Origin: JANNBN01 sp963763885
Lineage (GTDB): Bacteria > Actinomycetota > Acidimicrobiia > Acidimicrobiales > JANYDT01
Direction: 5' to 3'
DNA length: 64,000 bases
Assembly: GCA_963763885.1 (NCBI GenBank)
Contig: CAVXQD010000003.1
Coordinates: 558,001-622,000 of the forward strand
Part shown: positions 8,914 to 18,136 of the stretch, one piece after another
Layout: every line of letters begins with the position of its first letter
How positions within the stretch are numbered: the first letter of the stretch is position 1
Notes under the pieces: model-generated
The model's database searches: none
The model's input: only the letters and a program-made list of their open reading frames with translations
What the model was told of the DNA's origin: nothing
Position numbers and translations under genes: made by a program

Positions 8914-9393
8914 ATGAATGCCCCCGCCCCAAACCCTGCGCAAACTGCACGGCCGGGACGCGTGGTGGCGCTCGATCTTGGCTCCAAGCGCATCGGCGTT
9001 GCCTGCACCGATCCAACCCAGATGCTGGCTTCCCCGCTTGAGGTACTGCAGCGATCTGGCAGCCAGGCCGCAGATCATCGGGCTATCCGCAAGCTTGTGG
9101 TTGACGAATGCGAAGCGGTCCGGGTGATTGTGGGTCTGCCCATCAGCCTCAACGGTGAACTTGGTCGGGCGGCAAAGCTCATCACCGACGAGGTCGATGT
9201 GTTGAAGACGGTTCTCCCCGTGCCGGTTGAATTGTTCGATGAGCGTTTCACCACCACAACCGCGCATGCCAACTTGATGGAGCGGAAGATGAAAGCAGAC
9301 GCACGGAGGCGTGTGGTTGACATGGTGGCTGCCGCCGTCTTGTTACAAGCATGGCTCGACGGGCAGAAAAGCTTCACCGGAGAACGCGCATGA
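8914..9393 (+). CDS. ruvX: Putative pre-16S rRNA nuclease / Holliday junction resolvase YqgF
   Basis: A 159-residue RNase H-fold protein. Acidic active-site positions are in ALDLGSKRIG (Asp near residue 20), the VGLPISLNGELG motif, LFDERFTT (Glu) and the terminal Asp in RRVVDMVAAAVLLQAWLD, as expected for YqgF/RuvX. The family acts in 16S rRNA 5'-end maturation and has been proposed to resolve Holliday junctions. It is slightly longer at the N-terminus (about 16 extra residues) than the E. coli protein; the ATG at 8914 is preceded by GGGA. Its stop overlaps the mltG start (ATGA), so the pair is translationally coupled. Confidence 0.92.
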   Translation: MNAPAPNPAQTARPGRVVALDLGSKRIGVACTDPTQMLASPLEVLQRSGSQAADHRAIRKLVVDECEAVRVIVGLPISLNGELGRAAKLITDEVDVLKTVLPVPVELFDERFTTTTAHANLMERKMKADARRRVVDMVAAAVLLQAWLDGQKSFTGERA

Positions 9394-10730
9394 GTGGCTC
9401 GGAACGCGGCGGTGAGGGACCGCCCTCAGGGTGGGATCCCGATGACGGGTGGGACGAAGAATGGTCCGATTGGACCGACGACGTCGCTGCTCCAGATATA
9501 GACGTTGACGCGTCAGTTCGCCGCCGCGAGGCAGCCCGCAGGGTGGCCGAACACGACGAGCCAACCAGCGTCCCAACGCAACGCCAAAAGGGGTCCGGCC
9601 GACCAGCCGAAGCAACGCAAGGCTCCAGTCGCCGCACGGTCGCATCCGGCAGCGCTGTCTCGGCGCCGCCGCGCCAGACCCGCGTGGTTGAGGATCGTTT
9701 GGCGCGTCCGGCACGCCGGGGCACCGGGTGCCTCACCGGCTTGATTGTCCTCGCTCTACTCGCGGGTATCGCCGGTCTCGGGTATCGGTGGGTGCAGAAA
9801 CAGATCGACCCCGGAGCACCGGGTGACGTCGTTGAGGTAGCAGTGCCGTCGGGCACCAGTGGGTCTGAATTGGGCAAGCTGTTGCAAGAGCAGGGCGTCA
9901 TTAGCAACGCCAACGTCTGGCGTGCATGGTCTCAGATGAACTCGGTCGGCAAGTTCCAGGCCGGGCGATACCGCTTTGCGAAGAACTCCAGCTTCGATGA
10001 GGTCGTGGCCGTTCTTGCTGAAGCGCCGTCGGTCCCTCAGCAGCAGCCGCTCACCATTCCGCCAGGGTTCCGCATCACACAGATCGCCGACCGCGTTGCC
10101 GAACTCCCGGGCCGCAATCGTCAACGTTTCCTGGACGTAGCGGCGCAGGGATCGGTGCAAAGTGCCCTGCTTCCAGCGGAGAGCACCAAGAACCTTGAAG
10201 GGTTCATTGTGGCTGAGACAATAAATTTCGACCTCGACGATGACGAGACCGAGATCCTGGCGAAGTTGGTCGACGAGTGGGACACGGTTGCTCGGGAAGC
10301 CGGCCTCATGGATGCCAACGACAAGGTTGGTTACACGCCTTACCAGGTGCTCATCATCGCATCGCTGATTGAACGCGAAGCTAAGTACGATGACGAACGG
10401 CCGAAGGTTGCTCGGGTGATATACAACCGGTTGAAAGGCGACATGCGCCTGCAGCTCGATGCCACCACGGTGTACGACCTTGGCGGTGGTGTGCCCACTG
10501 CAGCTGACCTCAAGAAGGACGGCCCGTACAACACCTACACCCGAAGCGGCTTGCCTCCTACGCCCATCGCAACACCGTCGGTAGAGTCCATCAAAGCTGC
10601 GTTGGCCCCGGCAGAGGGCGATTGGCGGTACTACGTGGTGACCGAGAAAGACGGCCGGAGCTCCTTCGCCAATACGTTCGCCGAGCACCGGCGAAACATC
10701 GCGCTCGGCAAGAAAAACGGTGTGCTGTGA
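9390..10730 (+). CDS. mltG: Endolytic transglycosylase MltG (YceG-like)
   Basis: MltG is an inner-membrane endolytic murein transglycosylase that cuts nascent glycan strands and helps set chain length. The 446-residue protein has a disordered cytoplasmic N-terminus (about 120 residues, Asp/Arg/Ser-rich, typical of actinobacterial versions), one transmembrane helix near residues 122-143, a LysM-like region with VPSGTSGSELGKLL, then the YceG catalytic domain with IASLIEREAKYD (catalytic Glu), VARVIYNRL and the C-terminal NTYTRSGLPPTPIATP signature. The ATG at 9390 overlaps the ruvX stop. Confidence 0.93.
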   Translation: MSGSERGGEGPPSGWDPDDGWDEEWSDWTDDVAAPDIDVDASVRRREAARRVAEHDEPTSVPTQRQKGSGRPAEATQGSSRRTVASGSAVSAPPRQTRVVEDRLARPARRGTGCLTGLIVLALLAGIAGLGYRWVQKQIDPGAPGDVVEVAVPSGTSGSELGKLLQEQGVISNANVWRAWSQMNSVGKFQAGRYRFAKNSSFDEVVAVLAEAPSVPQQQPLTIPPGFRITQIADRVAELPGRNRQRFLDVAAQGSVQSALLPAESTKNLEGFIVAETINFDLDDDETEILAKLVDEWDTVAREAGLMDANDKVGYTPYQVLIIASLIEREAKYDDERPKVARVIYNRLKGDMRLQLDATTVYDLGGGVPTAADLKKDGPYNTYTRSGLPPTPIATPSVESIKAALAPAEGDWRYYVVTEKDGRSSFANTFAEHRRNIALGKKNGVL

Positions 10731-10764
10731 AGGTCGTAGTGCTGCATTCTCCAGCGTTCCTCTG

Positions 10765-11604
10765 ATGCTTGCCATCTCCGGGCGCACCCGCCTGTGCGCG
10801 CTCATCGGCAGTCCCGTTGGTCATTCGTTGTCGCCCGCGCTGCACAACGCTGCGTTCGATGCTCTGGGTTTGGACATGCGCTACGTGGCGTTCGACATCG
10901 CTCGTGGCTCGGTCGACTCGGCGATTGAGGCGGTCCGAACGTTGGGCATTGTTGGACTGTCGGTCACCATGCCGCACAAGTTTGCGGTGGCTGAGGCAGT
11001 CGACCGGCTCACTCCGCAAGCGGTGTCCCTGGGGTCCTGCAACACCGTGTTTCGGGATGTGTCAGATCCGTCCGTGTTGTGGGGCGACTCCACCGACGGT
11101 GACGGTTTCATCTTCGGTTTGCAGGGCAACAGCATCGGGTTCATCGGAGTTCGTGCAGTGGTGGTCGGAGCTGGTGGTGCCGGGCGTGCGGTGGTGGAAG
11201 CGCTGGGTCGAAACGGCGCCGCAGACATCGCCATCATCAACCGTGACCCAGACCGGGCAGCGTCCGCAGCCAAACTTGCACCGCAGGCTCGCGTTGCCAG
11301 TTGGGACGCGGTCGCCGATGCGCAACTGGTGGTCAACGCCACCAACCTTGGTATGCAGCCCGGCGACCCACTGCCGATCGATCCCAAATTGCTACAGCCA
11401 ACCCAGGCTGTTGCCGATCTGATTTACCACCCGGCTTCTACGGCGTTGCTGACGGCTGCGCACGCGCTGGGTTGTCCCACCATGAATGGTCTTCCGATGC
11501 TCCTCAACCAAGCGGCGATCCAGTTCCGGCACTGGACTGGACTCGACGCGCCGGTAGACGCGATGCGTGCCGCGGTGGCCGCTTACCTCCGGCCAATCGC
11601 GTGA
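10765..11604 (+). CDS. aroE: Shikimate dehydrogenase
   Basis: AroE reduces 3-dehydroshikimate to shikimate with NADPH. The 279-residue protein has the N-terminal substrate domain with LIGSPVGHSLSPALHN, the catalytic Lys in SVTMPHKFAV, and the nucleotide domain with VVVGAGGAGRAVVEAL (glycine-rich loop) and NRDPDRA. The C-terminus has NGLPMLLNQAAIQF, also typical. I chose the ATG at 10765, since the reading frame upstream of it encodes an unconserved stretch overlapping mltG. It is the first of five chorismate-pathway genes here (aroE, C, K, B, Q), which together cover all steps from DAHP to chorismate except EPSP synthase (aroA) and DAHP synthase. Confidence 0.93.
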   Translation: MLAISGRTRLCALIGSPVGHSLSPALHNAAFDALGLDMRYVAFDIARGSVDSAIEAVRTLGIVGLSVTMPHKFAVAEAVDRLTPQAVSLGSCNTVFRDVSDPSVLWGDSTDGDGFIFGLQGNSIGFIGVRAVVVGAGGAGRAVVEALGRNGAADIAIINRDPDRAASAAKLAPQARVASWDAVADAQLVVNATNLGMQPGDPLPIDPKLLQPTQAVADLIYHPASTALLTAAHALGCPTMNGLPMLLNQAAIQFRHWTGLDAPVDAMRAAVAAYLRPIA

Positions 11605-11629
11605 TGCTGCAGCAAGTTTCGACGCTGGA

Positions 11630-12409
11630 ATGAACCTCTTCGACCTCACCTGGGCCATCAGCCCGCTTGGCGCGCTGATTGGCGCCATCGTTGGTTTTCT
11701 TTGGGCTCCCTGGTCATCGGTGCTGGTCGACCGTCCGCCGCTCAAAGACGCAACCGAGATGCCAGGCATGCCCTTCCGGTGCCCGGTCTGCCGCAATGCT
11801 CTGCTGCCGCAATCCAGTGTTCCGTTCATCTCGTTCCTGGTCCAACGTGGCCGATGCCTGGCGTGCGCGGTTTCCATCCCTCGCTTCGAAGTGCTCAACG
11901 AGGTCATGTGCGTCGTGGCAGGGACCTTGACTGGAGCGTTTGTGGGCACCCGGGCTTGGCTCCCGGCGATGCTGCTCATCACCTTGGTACTGGTCCCGGT
12001 GTCCTTGGTCGACCTCAGAACCCGCAAGATCGCCACCAAGGTGGTGTACCCAACTGCGGCAGCCACCGCTGTGTTGCTGGTACTTGCTGCTTCGGCCAAC
12101 GGCGACTGGCAACGGCTCATTGTTGCGCTTGGGTGCGGGCTTGGGGTCAGCCTGATCATTTGGATCCTGTGGTTCGTTTACCCTGCAGGCATGGGCCCGG
12201 GCGATGCCCGGTTATGCCTGATGCTTGGCATGGGAACCGGTTGGTTTGGGATTCGAGGCGCGTTTCTCGGCGCGATGTTTGGGTTCCTGCTTGGCTCAAT
12301 CATTGGTGTTCCGTACAGCCTGCTGAAACTTGGCAACCTCAAGGCACAGCTGCCCTTCGGCCCCTTTCTGGGACTTGGCGCTGTGATCCTCATCTGGTTC
12401 GCGCCCTAA
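11630..12409 (+). CDS. Type IV prepilin peptidase (A24 family)
   Basis: A 259-residue polytopic membrane protein. It has the cytoplasmic zinc-site loop with two CxxC pairs (CPVCRNALLP and CLAC, about residues 51-82) and the two aspartates of the aspartyl protease: one in VSLVDLRTRKI and one in GMGPGDARL, close to the usual GxGD. About seven hydrophobic helices are visible. Such enzymes cleave and often methylate type IV pilin-like preproteins. No pilin genes lie nearby; this lone copy between aroE and aroC is common in Actinobacteria. Its start lies 25 bases after the aroE stop. Confidence 0.88.
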   Translation: MNLFDLTWAISPLGALIGAIVGFLWAPWSSVLVDRPPLKDATEMPGMPFRCPVCRNALLPQSSVPFISFLVQRGRCLACAVSIPRFEVLNEVMCVVAGTLTGAFVGTRAWLPAMLLITLVLVPVSLVDLRTRKIATKVVYPTAAATAVLLVLAASANGDWQRLIVALGCGLGVSLIIWILWFVYPAGMGPGDARLCLMLGMGTGWFGIRGAFLGAMFGFLLGSIIGVPYSLLKLGNLKAQLPFGPFLGLGAVILIWFAP

Positions 12410-12601
12410 AATTCGCGGTAATCGTCACTGGCTGTGTCTGCGAGTGACCGGTGTCAACATGCTTGGCGTGAGTAATCGGATGTTCCCTGATGACTTCCTC
12501 ACATTTGTCGGCTGAACTGTGACCCTGCGCAAGGTCCTTGCGAACATCACCCGGCTACCCACGCACCCCACCTGACGCGCTTTTACGATTCCGAGACATT
12601 C

Positions 12602-13468
12602 ATGACCACCACTTCCCGCCAACCCAACCGCACAGACCGTGCAGACAGTCGCATGCGACGCGGCGGGCTTGTGCGTCGTCTGACCGCTGCTGGTCTTGGA
12701 ATTGCTTTGGTCCTTGGAAACGGCGTTGCTCGCGCCGAAGACGGTGCGGGCATCGACCAGGTCCTCAACTCGGCAGACGCCAAAAACGACCGCAGCGGTG
12801 CACCCTCCGGCAACAACCTTGTGGCGTTGAAGACCAACGCGGCAACTGATGTTGCAAAGCGTCAGCGGATCTTGGACCGACTCGAGAACGAGCTTGCAGC
12901 AGCAACCGTGGACTGCGGTTCCAACGCAGAGCTCACCACCGTCCTTGCAGACAGTTCCGTGGTTCTCAACGAAATTGCTGGCCGCATCGCAGCAGCCACA
13001 GATATGAAGGTCGCCAGGGCAGCTGCATCGGAGTTGTTCCCGGCTACCCGAGTTTTCTCGGTTGTCCTGCCGCAGGTCCAGGTCTCACTCATCTGTGGGT
13101 CCACCGTTGCGCAAACCCAACAGCTGCAGGGTCGGATCACTGCTGGCATTGGGACGTTGGAGCCATTGAAAGCCTTCCCCGAAACTCAGACGGCGCTTGC
13201 GCAGGCCGGCGCAGCGGCCACCACCTTGAAGGCCATCCCCTCTCTTGGGCCAGCTGCTGGCACCGTTGCTTTGCTGCTCCCAGACCGTGGTGACCAGACC
13301 GTTGCCGCAGCAAATCTCGCCGCCATCAGCGCCGCTCGTACGCAGGTCCGAGCCGCCGAAACTGCGCTGAACACCTCGGAACGTTCGGTCCGAGAGTTCG
13401 AACGCCTGGTCGAGATCGCCAAGAAGCGGGTTACCAAGACGACAAAGGTCAAAAAGCCCGTCAAGTAG
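12602..13468 (+). CDS. Secreted Ala-rich helical protein, unknown
   Basis: A 288-residue exported protein. Residues 1-45 form a signal peptide with an Arg-rich n-region (RMRRGGLVRR), hydrophobic core and cleavage near ARAED. The mature part is Ala/Thr-rich and predicted helical, with only two Cys residues (VDCGSN and LICGS) that could form a disulfide. It ends in a Lys-rich tail (KKRVTKTTKVKKPVK), similar in character to the basic tail of the secreted propeller protein at 3998-5269, possibly for wall or teichoic-acid contact. No known domain recognised. The 190 bases before it contain no gene. Confidence 0.6.
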   Translation: MTTTSRQPNRTDRADSRMRRGGLVRRLTAAGLGIALVLGNGVARAEDGAGIDQVLNSADAKNDRSGAPSGNNLVALKTNAATDVAKRQRILDRLENELAAATVDCGSNAELTTVLADSSVVLNEIAGRIAAATDMKVARAAASELFPATRVFSVVLPQVQVSLICGSTVAQTQQLQGRITAGIGTLEPLKAFPETQTALAQAGAAATTLKAIPSLGPAAGTVALLLPDRGDQTVAAANLAAISAARTQVRAAETALNTSERSVREFERLVEIAKKRVTKTTKVKKPVK

Positions 13469-13488
13469 CTGTCCACTAACCTGGGTCC

Positions 13489-14679
13489 ATGCTGCGTTTC
13501 CTCACGGCCGGCGAATCGCACGGTCAAGCCCTTACGGTCATCCTCGAGGGCGTGCCTGCTGGCCTTTGCGTCACCGTCGAAGAAATCCAGGCAGAACTGT
13601 CGCGTCGTCGCCTCGGCTACGGGCGAGGCCCTCGTCAGCGCTTTGAGGTCGACGAGGTCACCATCCTCGGCGGCGTCCGCCACGGCCGCACACTTGGGTC
13701 GCCCATCAGCATCCACATTGCCAACACAGAGTGGCCAAAGTGGATGGACGAGATGAACCCGGCGGCGGGCGAAACGGCAAAGCCGCTTACTCAGCCGCGG
13801 CCGGGTCACGCAGACCTTACCGGCATGCAGAAATACGGCTTTGCCGATGCTCGTGACGTGTTGGAACGTGCCAGTGCTCGTGAGACGGCCGCTCGGGTCG
13901 CAGCAGGGTGCATCGCCAAGGCGCTCCTGGCCGAGGTTGGCACCAGCCTGCTCAGCCACGTCATTCAGATGGGACCGGTTCGGTCAAAGTCCGCAGGCCG
14001 GCCGACACCCAACGACCTGGAAGCCGTCGACCAGTCGCCGGTCCGGTGTTTCGATGCAGCTGCCGAAGCCGACATGGTGGCCGAGATCAAGGCCTGTGCA
14101 AAGGAAGGCGACAGCCTCGGAGGCATTGTTGAAGTTTTGGGCTATGGCGTTCCGCTTGGCCTTGGTAGCCACGTGCACTGGGACCGCAAGATCGACGCAA
14201 TGTTGGCCCAAGCCCTGATGAGCATCCAGGCAGTGAAGGGTGTCGAGATCGGCGACGGTTTCGAAGTGGCTTCTCGACGCGGCAGTTCCGCACATGACCC
14301 AATTGTTTGGGACGCGGCGTCCAGCCGGTACCGGCGAGAGTCAGCCTTGGCAGGTGGCACGGAAGGTGGCATCACCACCGGAGAACTGTTGGTTGCCCGC
14401 GTTGCAATGAAGCCGCTGGCCACGCTCAACCGCCCGTCGCTGCCAACCATCGACATGACAACCAAAGAGGCCACGGTTAGCTTCAAGGAACGCACAGACG
14501 TCACTGCGGTGCCAGCAATGGGTGTCATTGCTGAAACCATGGTTGCATTGGTTCTGGCAAGCGAAGCACTGCGAAAGTTTGGCGGAGACTCTGTGGCCGA
14601 ATTCGTCCGCAACCATCAGGCTTCCGTCGCAGCCGTTGCAGCGCACGATCTCGACGTTTCGTCGGCACCGTCGAAGTGA
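13489..14679 (+). CDS. aroC: Chorismate synthase
   Basis: AroC makes chorismate from EPSP using reduced FMN. The 396-residue protein carries the three family signatures: GESHGQALTVILEGVPAG at the N-terminus, RASARETAARVAAGCIAK in the middle, and the C-terminal block with GGDSVAEF. FMN-site residues such as RRRLGYGRGPRQ are present. It is full length. The stop overlaps the aroK start (GTGA), so the two are translationally coupled. Confidence 0.96.
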   Translation: MLRFLTAGESHGQALTVILEGVPAGLCVTVEEIQAELSRRRLGYGRGPRQRFEVDEVTILGGVRHGRTLGSPISIHIANTEWPKWMDEMNPAAGETAKPLTQPRPGHADLTGMQKYGFADARDVLERASARETAARVAAGCIAKALLAEVGTSLLSHVIQMGPVRSKSAGRPTPNDLEAVDQSPVRCFDAAAEADMVAEIKACAKEGDSLGGIVEVLGYGVPLGLGSHVHWDRKIDAMLAQALMSIQAVKGVEIGDGFEVASRRGSSAHDPIVWDAASSRYRRESALAGGTEGGITTGELLVARVAMKPLATLNRPSLPTIDMTTKEATVSFKERTDVTAVPAMGVIAETMVALVLASEALRKFGGDSVAEFVRNHQASVAAVAAHDLDVSSAPSK

Positions 14680-15281
14680 GTGAACCCGACGGCGCGCCTG
14701 AGGTGGAGACACTCGCAGCACCGGTGAAACGCGCTCGGCGTCGAGTGCGAGATGTCGAGGCCCGCCATGTGGCGTTAGTCGGCATGATGGCGGTCGGGAA
14801 AACCACCGTTGGACGCATTGTCGCCACGGACATCGGCCGACCGTTCGTCGATATGGATCAGGTCATTGTGGAAGAGCAGGGTATGTCTGTCTCCGACATG
14901 TTTGCCACCCACGGCGAGCCGTGGTTTCGTGCCATCGAAGCCGACACGTTGGAACGCGTCCTGCAGCGCCAAGAGCCGCACGTGATTTCGCTTGGCGGGG
15001 GAGCGGTCACCACGGAACGCTGCCGAGACTTGCTCAGCGCGCATGCTTTTGTGGTGTGGTTGCGCGCCAACCCTGCCACCGTCCTCTCTCGCATTGGTGA
15101 CCCGTCTACCCGCCCGCTGTTGGCAAAGGACCCCGAGGGCTCAGTACGTGCACTCGACGCTGCAAGAAAAGATCTGTATGCATCTGTTGCGCATCTCGCG
15201 CTGAGCGTCGACAAGCGCACACCACGGTGGGTTGCCTCCAGCATTGTGCGCCGCCTGGGCTCTTTGGTGACCACCTCATGA
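14676..15281 (+). CDS. aroK: Shikimate kinase
   Basis: Phosphorylates shikimate with ATP. The 201-residue protein is about 25 residues longer at the N-terminus than usual, starting from a GTG that overlaps the aroC stop. Walker A is GMMAVGKTTVGR (about residue 33); shikimate-binding Asp and Arg are in FVDMDQVIVEEQG and EPWFRAIEAD; the glycine-rich Walker B-like ISLGGGAV follows, then the lid region RPLL. Its TGA overlaps the aroB ATG. The extra N-terminus may be disordered, or a start within it may be used. Confidence 0.93.
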   Translation: MSEPDGAPEVETLAAPVKRARRRVRDVEARHVALVGMMAVGKTTVGRIVATDIGRPFVDMDQVIVEEQGMSVSDMFATHGEPWFRAIEADTLERVLQRQEPHVISLGGGAVTTERCRDLLSAHAFVVWLRANPATVLSRIGDPSTRPLLAKDPEGSVRALDAARKDLYASVAHLALSVDKRTPRWVASSIVRRLGSLVTTS

Positions 15282-16345
15282 CTCCGCAGGTCAGCAGGGT
15301 CGAGGTGCGGCTTGGATCCGCCGGTTCGTCAGACGATCGCAGCTACCCCGTGGTCATCGGGCATGGCGTCTTGCACGACCTCGCGGCAATCGTCGCAGAG
15401 GTTGCACCCAACGCGCGTCGCGCTGCGGTGGTCACCCAAGAGCCGGTTGCTGCTGCACTTGCCGGGCTGGGATTGCCGTGTGATCCGGGCATCGAGCACC
15501 GTACGTTTGTCATCGGCGAAGGTGAGCACCACAAGCGGCTTAGTACCGTAGAGACACTGTGTGAAGCGTGGGCGCAGTGGGGGATGACCCGCAACGATTT
15601 GGTCGTCGCTGTCGGGGGCGGCATCGTCACAGACGTTGGCGGCTTTGCAGCTTCCTGCTACTACCGCGGCGTTCGAGTGGTCTATGTGTCGACCACGCTG
15701 CTTGGAATGATCGATGCGGCGGTCGGTGGCAAGACCGGTGTCAACCTTGCCGCAGGCAAGAACCTCGTCGGTGCGTTTTGGCAGCCGTCAGCGGTTCTGT
15801 GCGACCTGGACACGCTCGCAACCATGCCGCCGCGTGAACGTGCGTGCGGCTTCGGCGAGATGGCCAAGTACCACTTCCTTGGTGTGGATGGACTGCCGCA
15901 GTTGTCTTTGCACGACCAGGTGACGCGGTGTGTGGAGCTGAAGGCTCGCGTCGTTGGAGAAGACGAACGCGAAGGCGGAGTCAGAGCAACGCTCAACTAC
16001 GGCCACACGTTGGCTCACGCAATGGAGACGGTTGGCGATCACGCGCTGCGCCATGGCGAGGCTGTTGCCATCGGCCTGGTGTACGCCGCGGAACTGGCTT
16101 TGGTGCTTGGCCGCATCGACGCTGACCGGGTTGCAGAACACCGGCAGGTGGTTCGCTCGTTCGATCTGTCCATCGACATCCCAGCAGACTTGGATCGTGC
16201 CGCACTCATCGCCGCAATGGGCCGTGACAAGAAGGCACTATCTGGGCTTACGTTCGTCCTTGACGGCCCCAACGGCGTGGAGACGGTGGCTGGTGTTGAA
16301 CTCAGCGCAGTGCACGCAGCCTTCGATGCGATGCACCATCCATAA
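15278..16345 (+). CDS. aroB: 3-dehydroquinate synthase
   Basis: AroB converts DAHP to 3-dehydroquinate using NAD and a divalent metal. The 355-residue protein has the NAD-binding VVAVGGGIVTDVGGFAAS, the conserved TTLLGMIDAAVGGKTGVN and KNLVGAFWQP blocks, and metal ligands: Glu in FGEMAKY, His in NYGHTLAHAME and His in RHGEAVAIG. The ATG at 15278 overlaps the aroK stop. Full length and intact. Confidence 0.95.
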   Translation: MTPQVSRVEVRLGSAGSSDDRSYPVVIGHGVLHDLAAIVAEVAPNARRAAVVTQEPVAAALAGLGLPCDPGIEHRTFVIGEGEHHKRLSTVETLCEAWAQWGMTRNDLVVAVGGGIVTDVGGFAASCYYRGVRVVYVSTTLLGMIDAAVGGKTGVNLAAGKNLVGAFWQPSAVLCDLDTLATMPPRERACGFGEMAKYHFLGVDGLPQLSLHDQVTRCVELKARVVGEDEREGGVRATLNYGHTLAHAMETVGDHALRHGEAVAIGLVYAAELALVLGRIDADRVAEHRQVVRSFDLSIDIPADLDRAALIAAMGRDKKALSGLTFVLDGPNGVETVAGVELSAVHAAFDAMHHP

Positions 16346-16366
16346 GCAGCGCGAAACTAGGCAGCC

Positions 16367-16852
16367 ATGACCACCGGTGATACGCAGACCAACTCAGCTG
16401 AATCCCACGGGATCATCTTGTTGTTGTCAGGTCCAAATCTCAACCTGCTGGGTGTGAGACAACCAGAGGTCTACGGCACCGCAACGCTTGCAGACCATGT
16501 GGAAACGGCCCGGCGCACGGCTGGTGAGGCCGGGTACACGGTGGAGCATCTGCAGGCCAACACAGAAGGGCCGTTGGTCGACGCGGTGCATGCGGCGCGC
16601 AACCGATGCGTTGCGGTGATCGTCAACGCAGGCGCGCTCACGCATTACTCGTGGGCGTTGCATGACGCGCTGAACGCCTTCGACGGGGTCAAAGTTGAGC
16701 TGCATATCTCCAACACACATGCCAGAGACACGTGGCGTCACCACAGTGTCATCGCTCCTGTTGTGCACGGCTCGGTGCAGGGATTTGCTGGCGATGGCTA
16801 CCGTCTGGCCACGCTGGGTGCCGTCGGGCTGCTGGCCTCGCGGACGCGCTAG
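16367..16852 (+). CDS. aroQ: Type II 3-dehydroquinate dehydratase
   Basis: The type II enzyme forms dehydroshikimate by anti elimination as a dodecamer. At 161 residues it is slightly long because of about 14 unconserved N-terminal residues. Recognisable are LSGPNLNLLGVRQPEVYG (with catalytic Tyr), the residues around VIVNAGALTHYSWALHDA (catalytic Asn and His region) and VELHISNTHAR, with VHGSVQGFAGDGYRLA near the end. It follows aroB by 21 bases. Confidence 0.95.
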   Translation: MTTGDTQTNSAESHGIILLLSGPNLNLLGVRQPEVYGTATLADHVETARRTAGEAGYTVEHLQANTEGPLVDAVHAARNRCVAVIVNAGALTHYSWALHDALNAFDGVKVELHISNTHARDTWRHHSVIAPVVHGSVQGFAGDGYRLATLGAVGLLASRTR

Positions 16853-16890
16853 CCTCTGCGGGCTTCATCCCGGCCGCTTCAGGAGCGCAC

Positions 16891-17454
16891 ATGCCCCCCG
16901 TTTCTACCTCTGACTTTCGCAACGGCATCACCCTTGACATCCCCGAAGGTCTGATGCAAATCATCGACTTTCAGCACGTGAAGCCGGGTAAGGGCGGGGC
17001 GTTTGTTCGCACCAAGATGCGCAACGTCCGTACGGGTGCAGTCATCGACCGCACCTACAACGCGGGCGAAAAAATGGAACAGGCCATCATCGACAACCGG
17101 GAGATGCAGTTCCTCTACAAGTCCGGCGACGATTTCGTCTTCATGGACACCTCCAGCTACGAGCAACTCGAAGTCGCCCCGTCAACACTTGGCGAAGCGA
17201 TTGACTACCTGAAGGAAAACGACAGCGTGCAGGTTCGCTTCTACGACGAGGAGATCGTCGGGCTGGAACTTCCAACCGCTGTCGAGCTTGTCATCGCCGA
17301 GTGCGAACCAGGCATCCAGGGCGACCGTGTGTCGGGCGCCAAGAAGCCAGCCACCCTCGAGACCGGCAAGGTCATCCAGGTTCCGTTGTTCGTCAACCAG
17401 GGCGACAAGGTCAAGGTTGACACTCGTTCCGGCGAGTACCTCACCCGCGTCTGA
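16891..17454 (+). CDS. efp: Elongation factor P
   Basis: EF-P binds ribosomes stalled at polyproline stretches and promotes peptide bond formation. The 187-residue protein has three OB-type domains. The tip loop reads HVKPGKGGAFVR, with the potentially modified Lys at residue 34, and the C-terminal signature is close to VNQGDKVKVDTRSGEYLTRV. I chose the ATG at 16891 because AGGAGC precedes it and the protein then starts in family register. It follows aroQ directly, as in many actinobacteria. Confidence 0.95.
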   Translation: MPPVSTSDFRNGITLDIPEGLMQIIDFQHVKPGKGGAFVRTKMRNVRTGAVIDRTYNAGEKMEQAIIDNREMQFLYKSGDDFVFMDTSSYEQLEVAPSTLGEAIDYLKENDSVQVRFYDEEIVGLELPTAVELVIAECEPGIQGDRVSGAKKPATLETGKVIQVPLFVNQGDKVKVDTRSGEYLTRV

Positions 17455-17569
17455 GCCCCGCTGGTAACCGGGTGGGCGCTGTCCACCTGTTCTGTCCACC
17501 AGTTCTCTAGAAACCATTTTGCACCTGCCTCCCGATCGAACGGGCCGCATCTTCCCGATCGAGGTCACC

Positions 17570-18136
17570 ATGTTGAACCCAGCCCGCCGTAACGCAAGAG
17601 AACGTGCGCTTGAGCTTCTGTACGAAGCCGAAATCAAAAAGCTCACGGTTGCCGAGGTGCTGCGCGGTTTGCCGCTGCAGCCCGATCCGTTCGCGGTGGA
17701 GTTGGTGAACGGCGTGTCTCGGAATCAGGCTTTGCTCGACGCAGACATCTCCGCGCACCTCCGCGTGGGTTGGTCGTTGCACCGTCTGGCCACCATCGAC
17801 CGGTTGGTGTTGCGGATTGGAATCGAGGAGTTGCGCCACAACCTCGACGTCCCTACGGCAGTCGTATTGGACGAATCGGTCCGCCTGGCCAAGGGTTTCT
17901 CCAGCGACGAGTCGGCAAAGTTCGTCAACGGCGTTCTGGCGGCCATTGCGCGTGCGGTTCGTCCCGAAGCTAGCGACGAGCTCCCAGACCTCTCCGGTTT
18001 CGACCTCACGCTTGATCCCGGCCCCGGTGCGGGCGACAGCATCGAGCAGACCATTGATCACGGCGTGGTCGCAGCGGCCGAGAAGCCCAAGGGTCTCAGC
18101 CTGGAAGAAGAACCCGCCACGGGCCTCGACGTCTAG
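17570..18136 (+). CDS. nusB: Transcription antitermination factor NusB
   Basis: NusB binds boxA RNA with NusE and supports rRNA antitermination. The 188-residue protein has the all-helical core (ARERALELLYEAE near the N-terminus; WSLHRLATIDRLVLRIGIEEL; SAKFVNGVLAAIAR), followed by an acidic extension of about 50 residues with no recognised motif. The ATG at 17570 has GAGG eight bases before it. A small CGGGC/GCCCG hairpin at 18144-18157 may end the transcript. Confidence 0.9.
   Translation: MLNPARRNARERALELLYEAEIKKLTVAEVLRGLPLQPDPFAVELVNGVSRNQALLDADISAHLRVGWSLHRLATIDRLVLRIGIEELRHNLDVPTAVVLDESVRLAKGFSSDESAKFVNGVLAAIARAVRPEASDELPDLSGFDLTLDPGPGAGDSIEQTIDHGVVAAAEKPKGLSLEEEPATGLDV

Noticed and set aside
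9756..10805. Long frame antisense to mltG and aroE
   Set aside because: Shadow of two clear genes.
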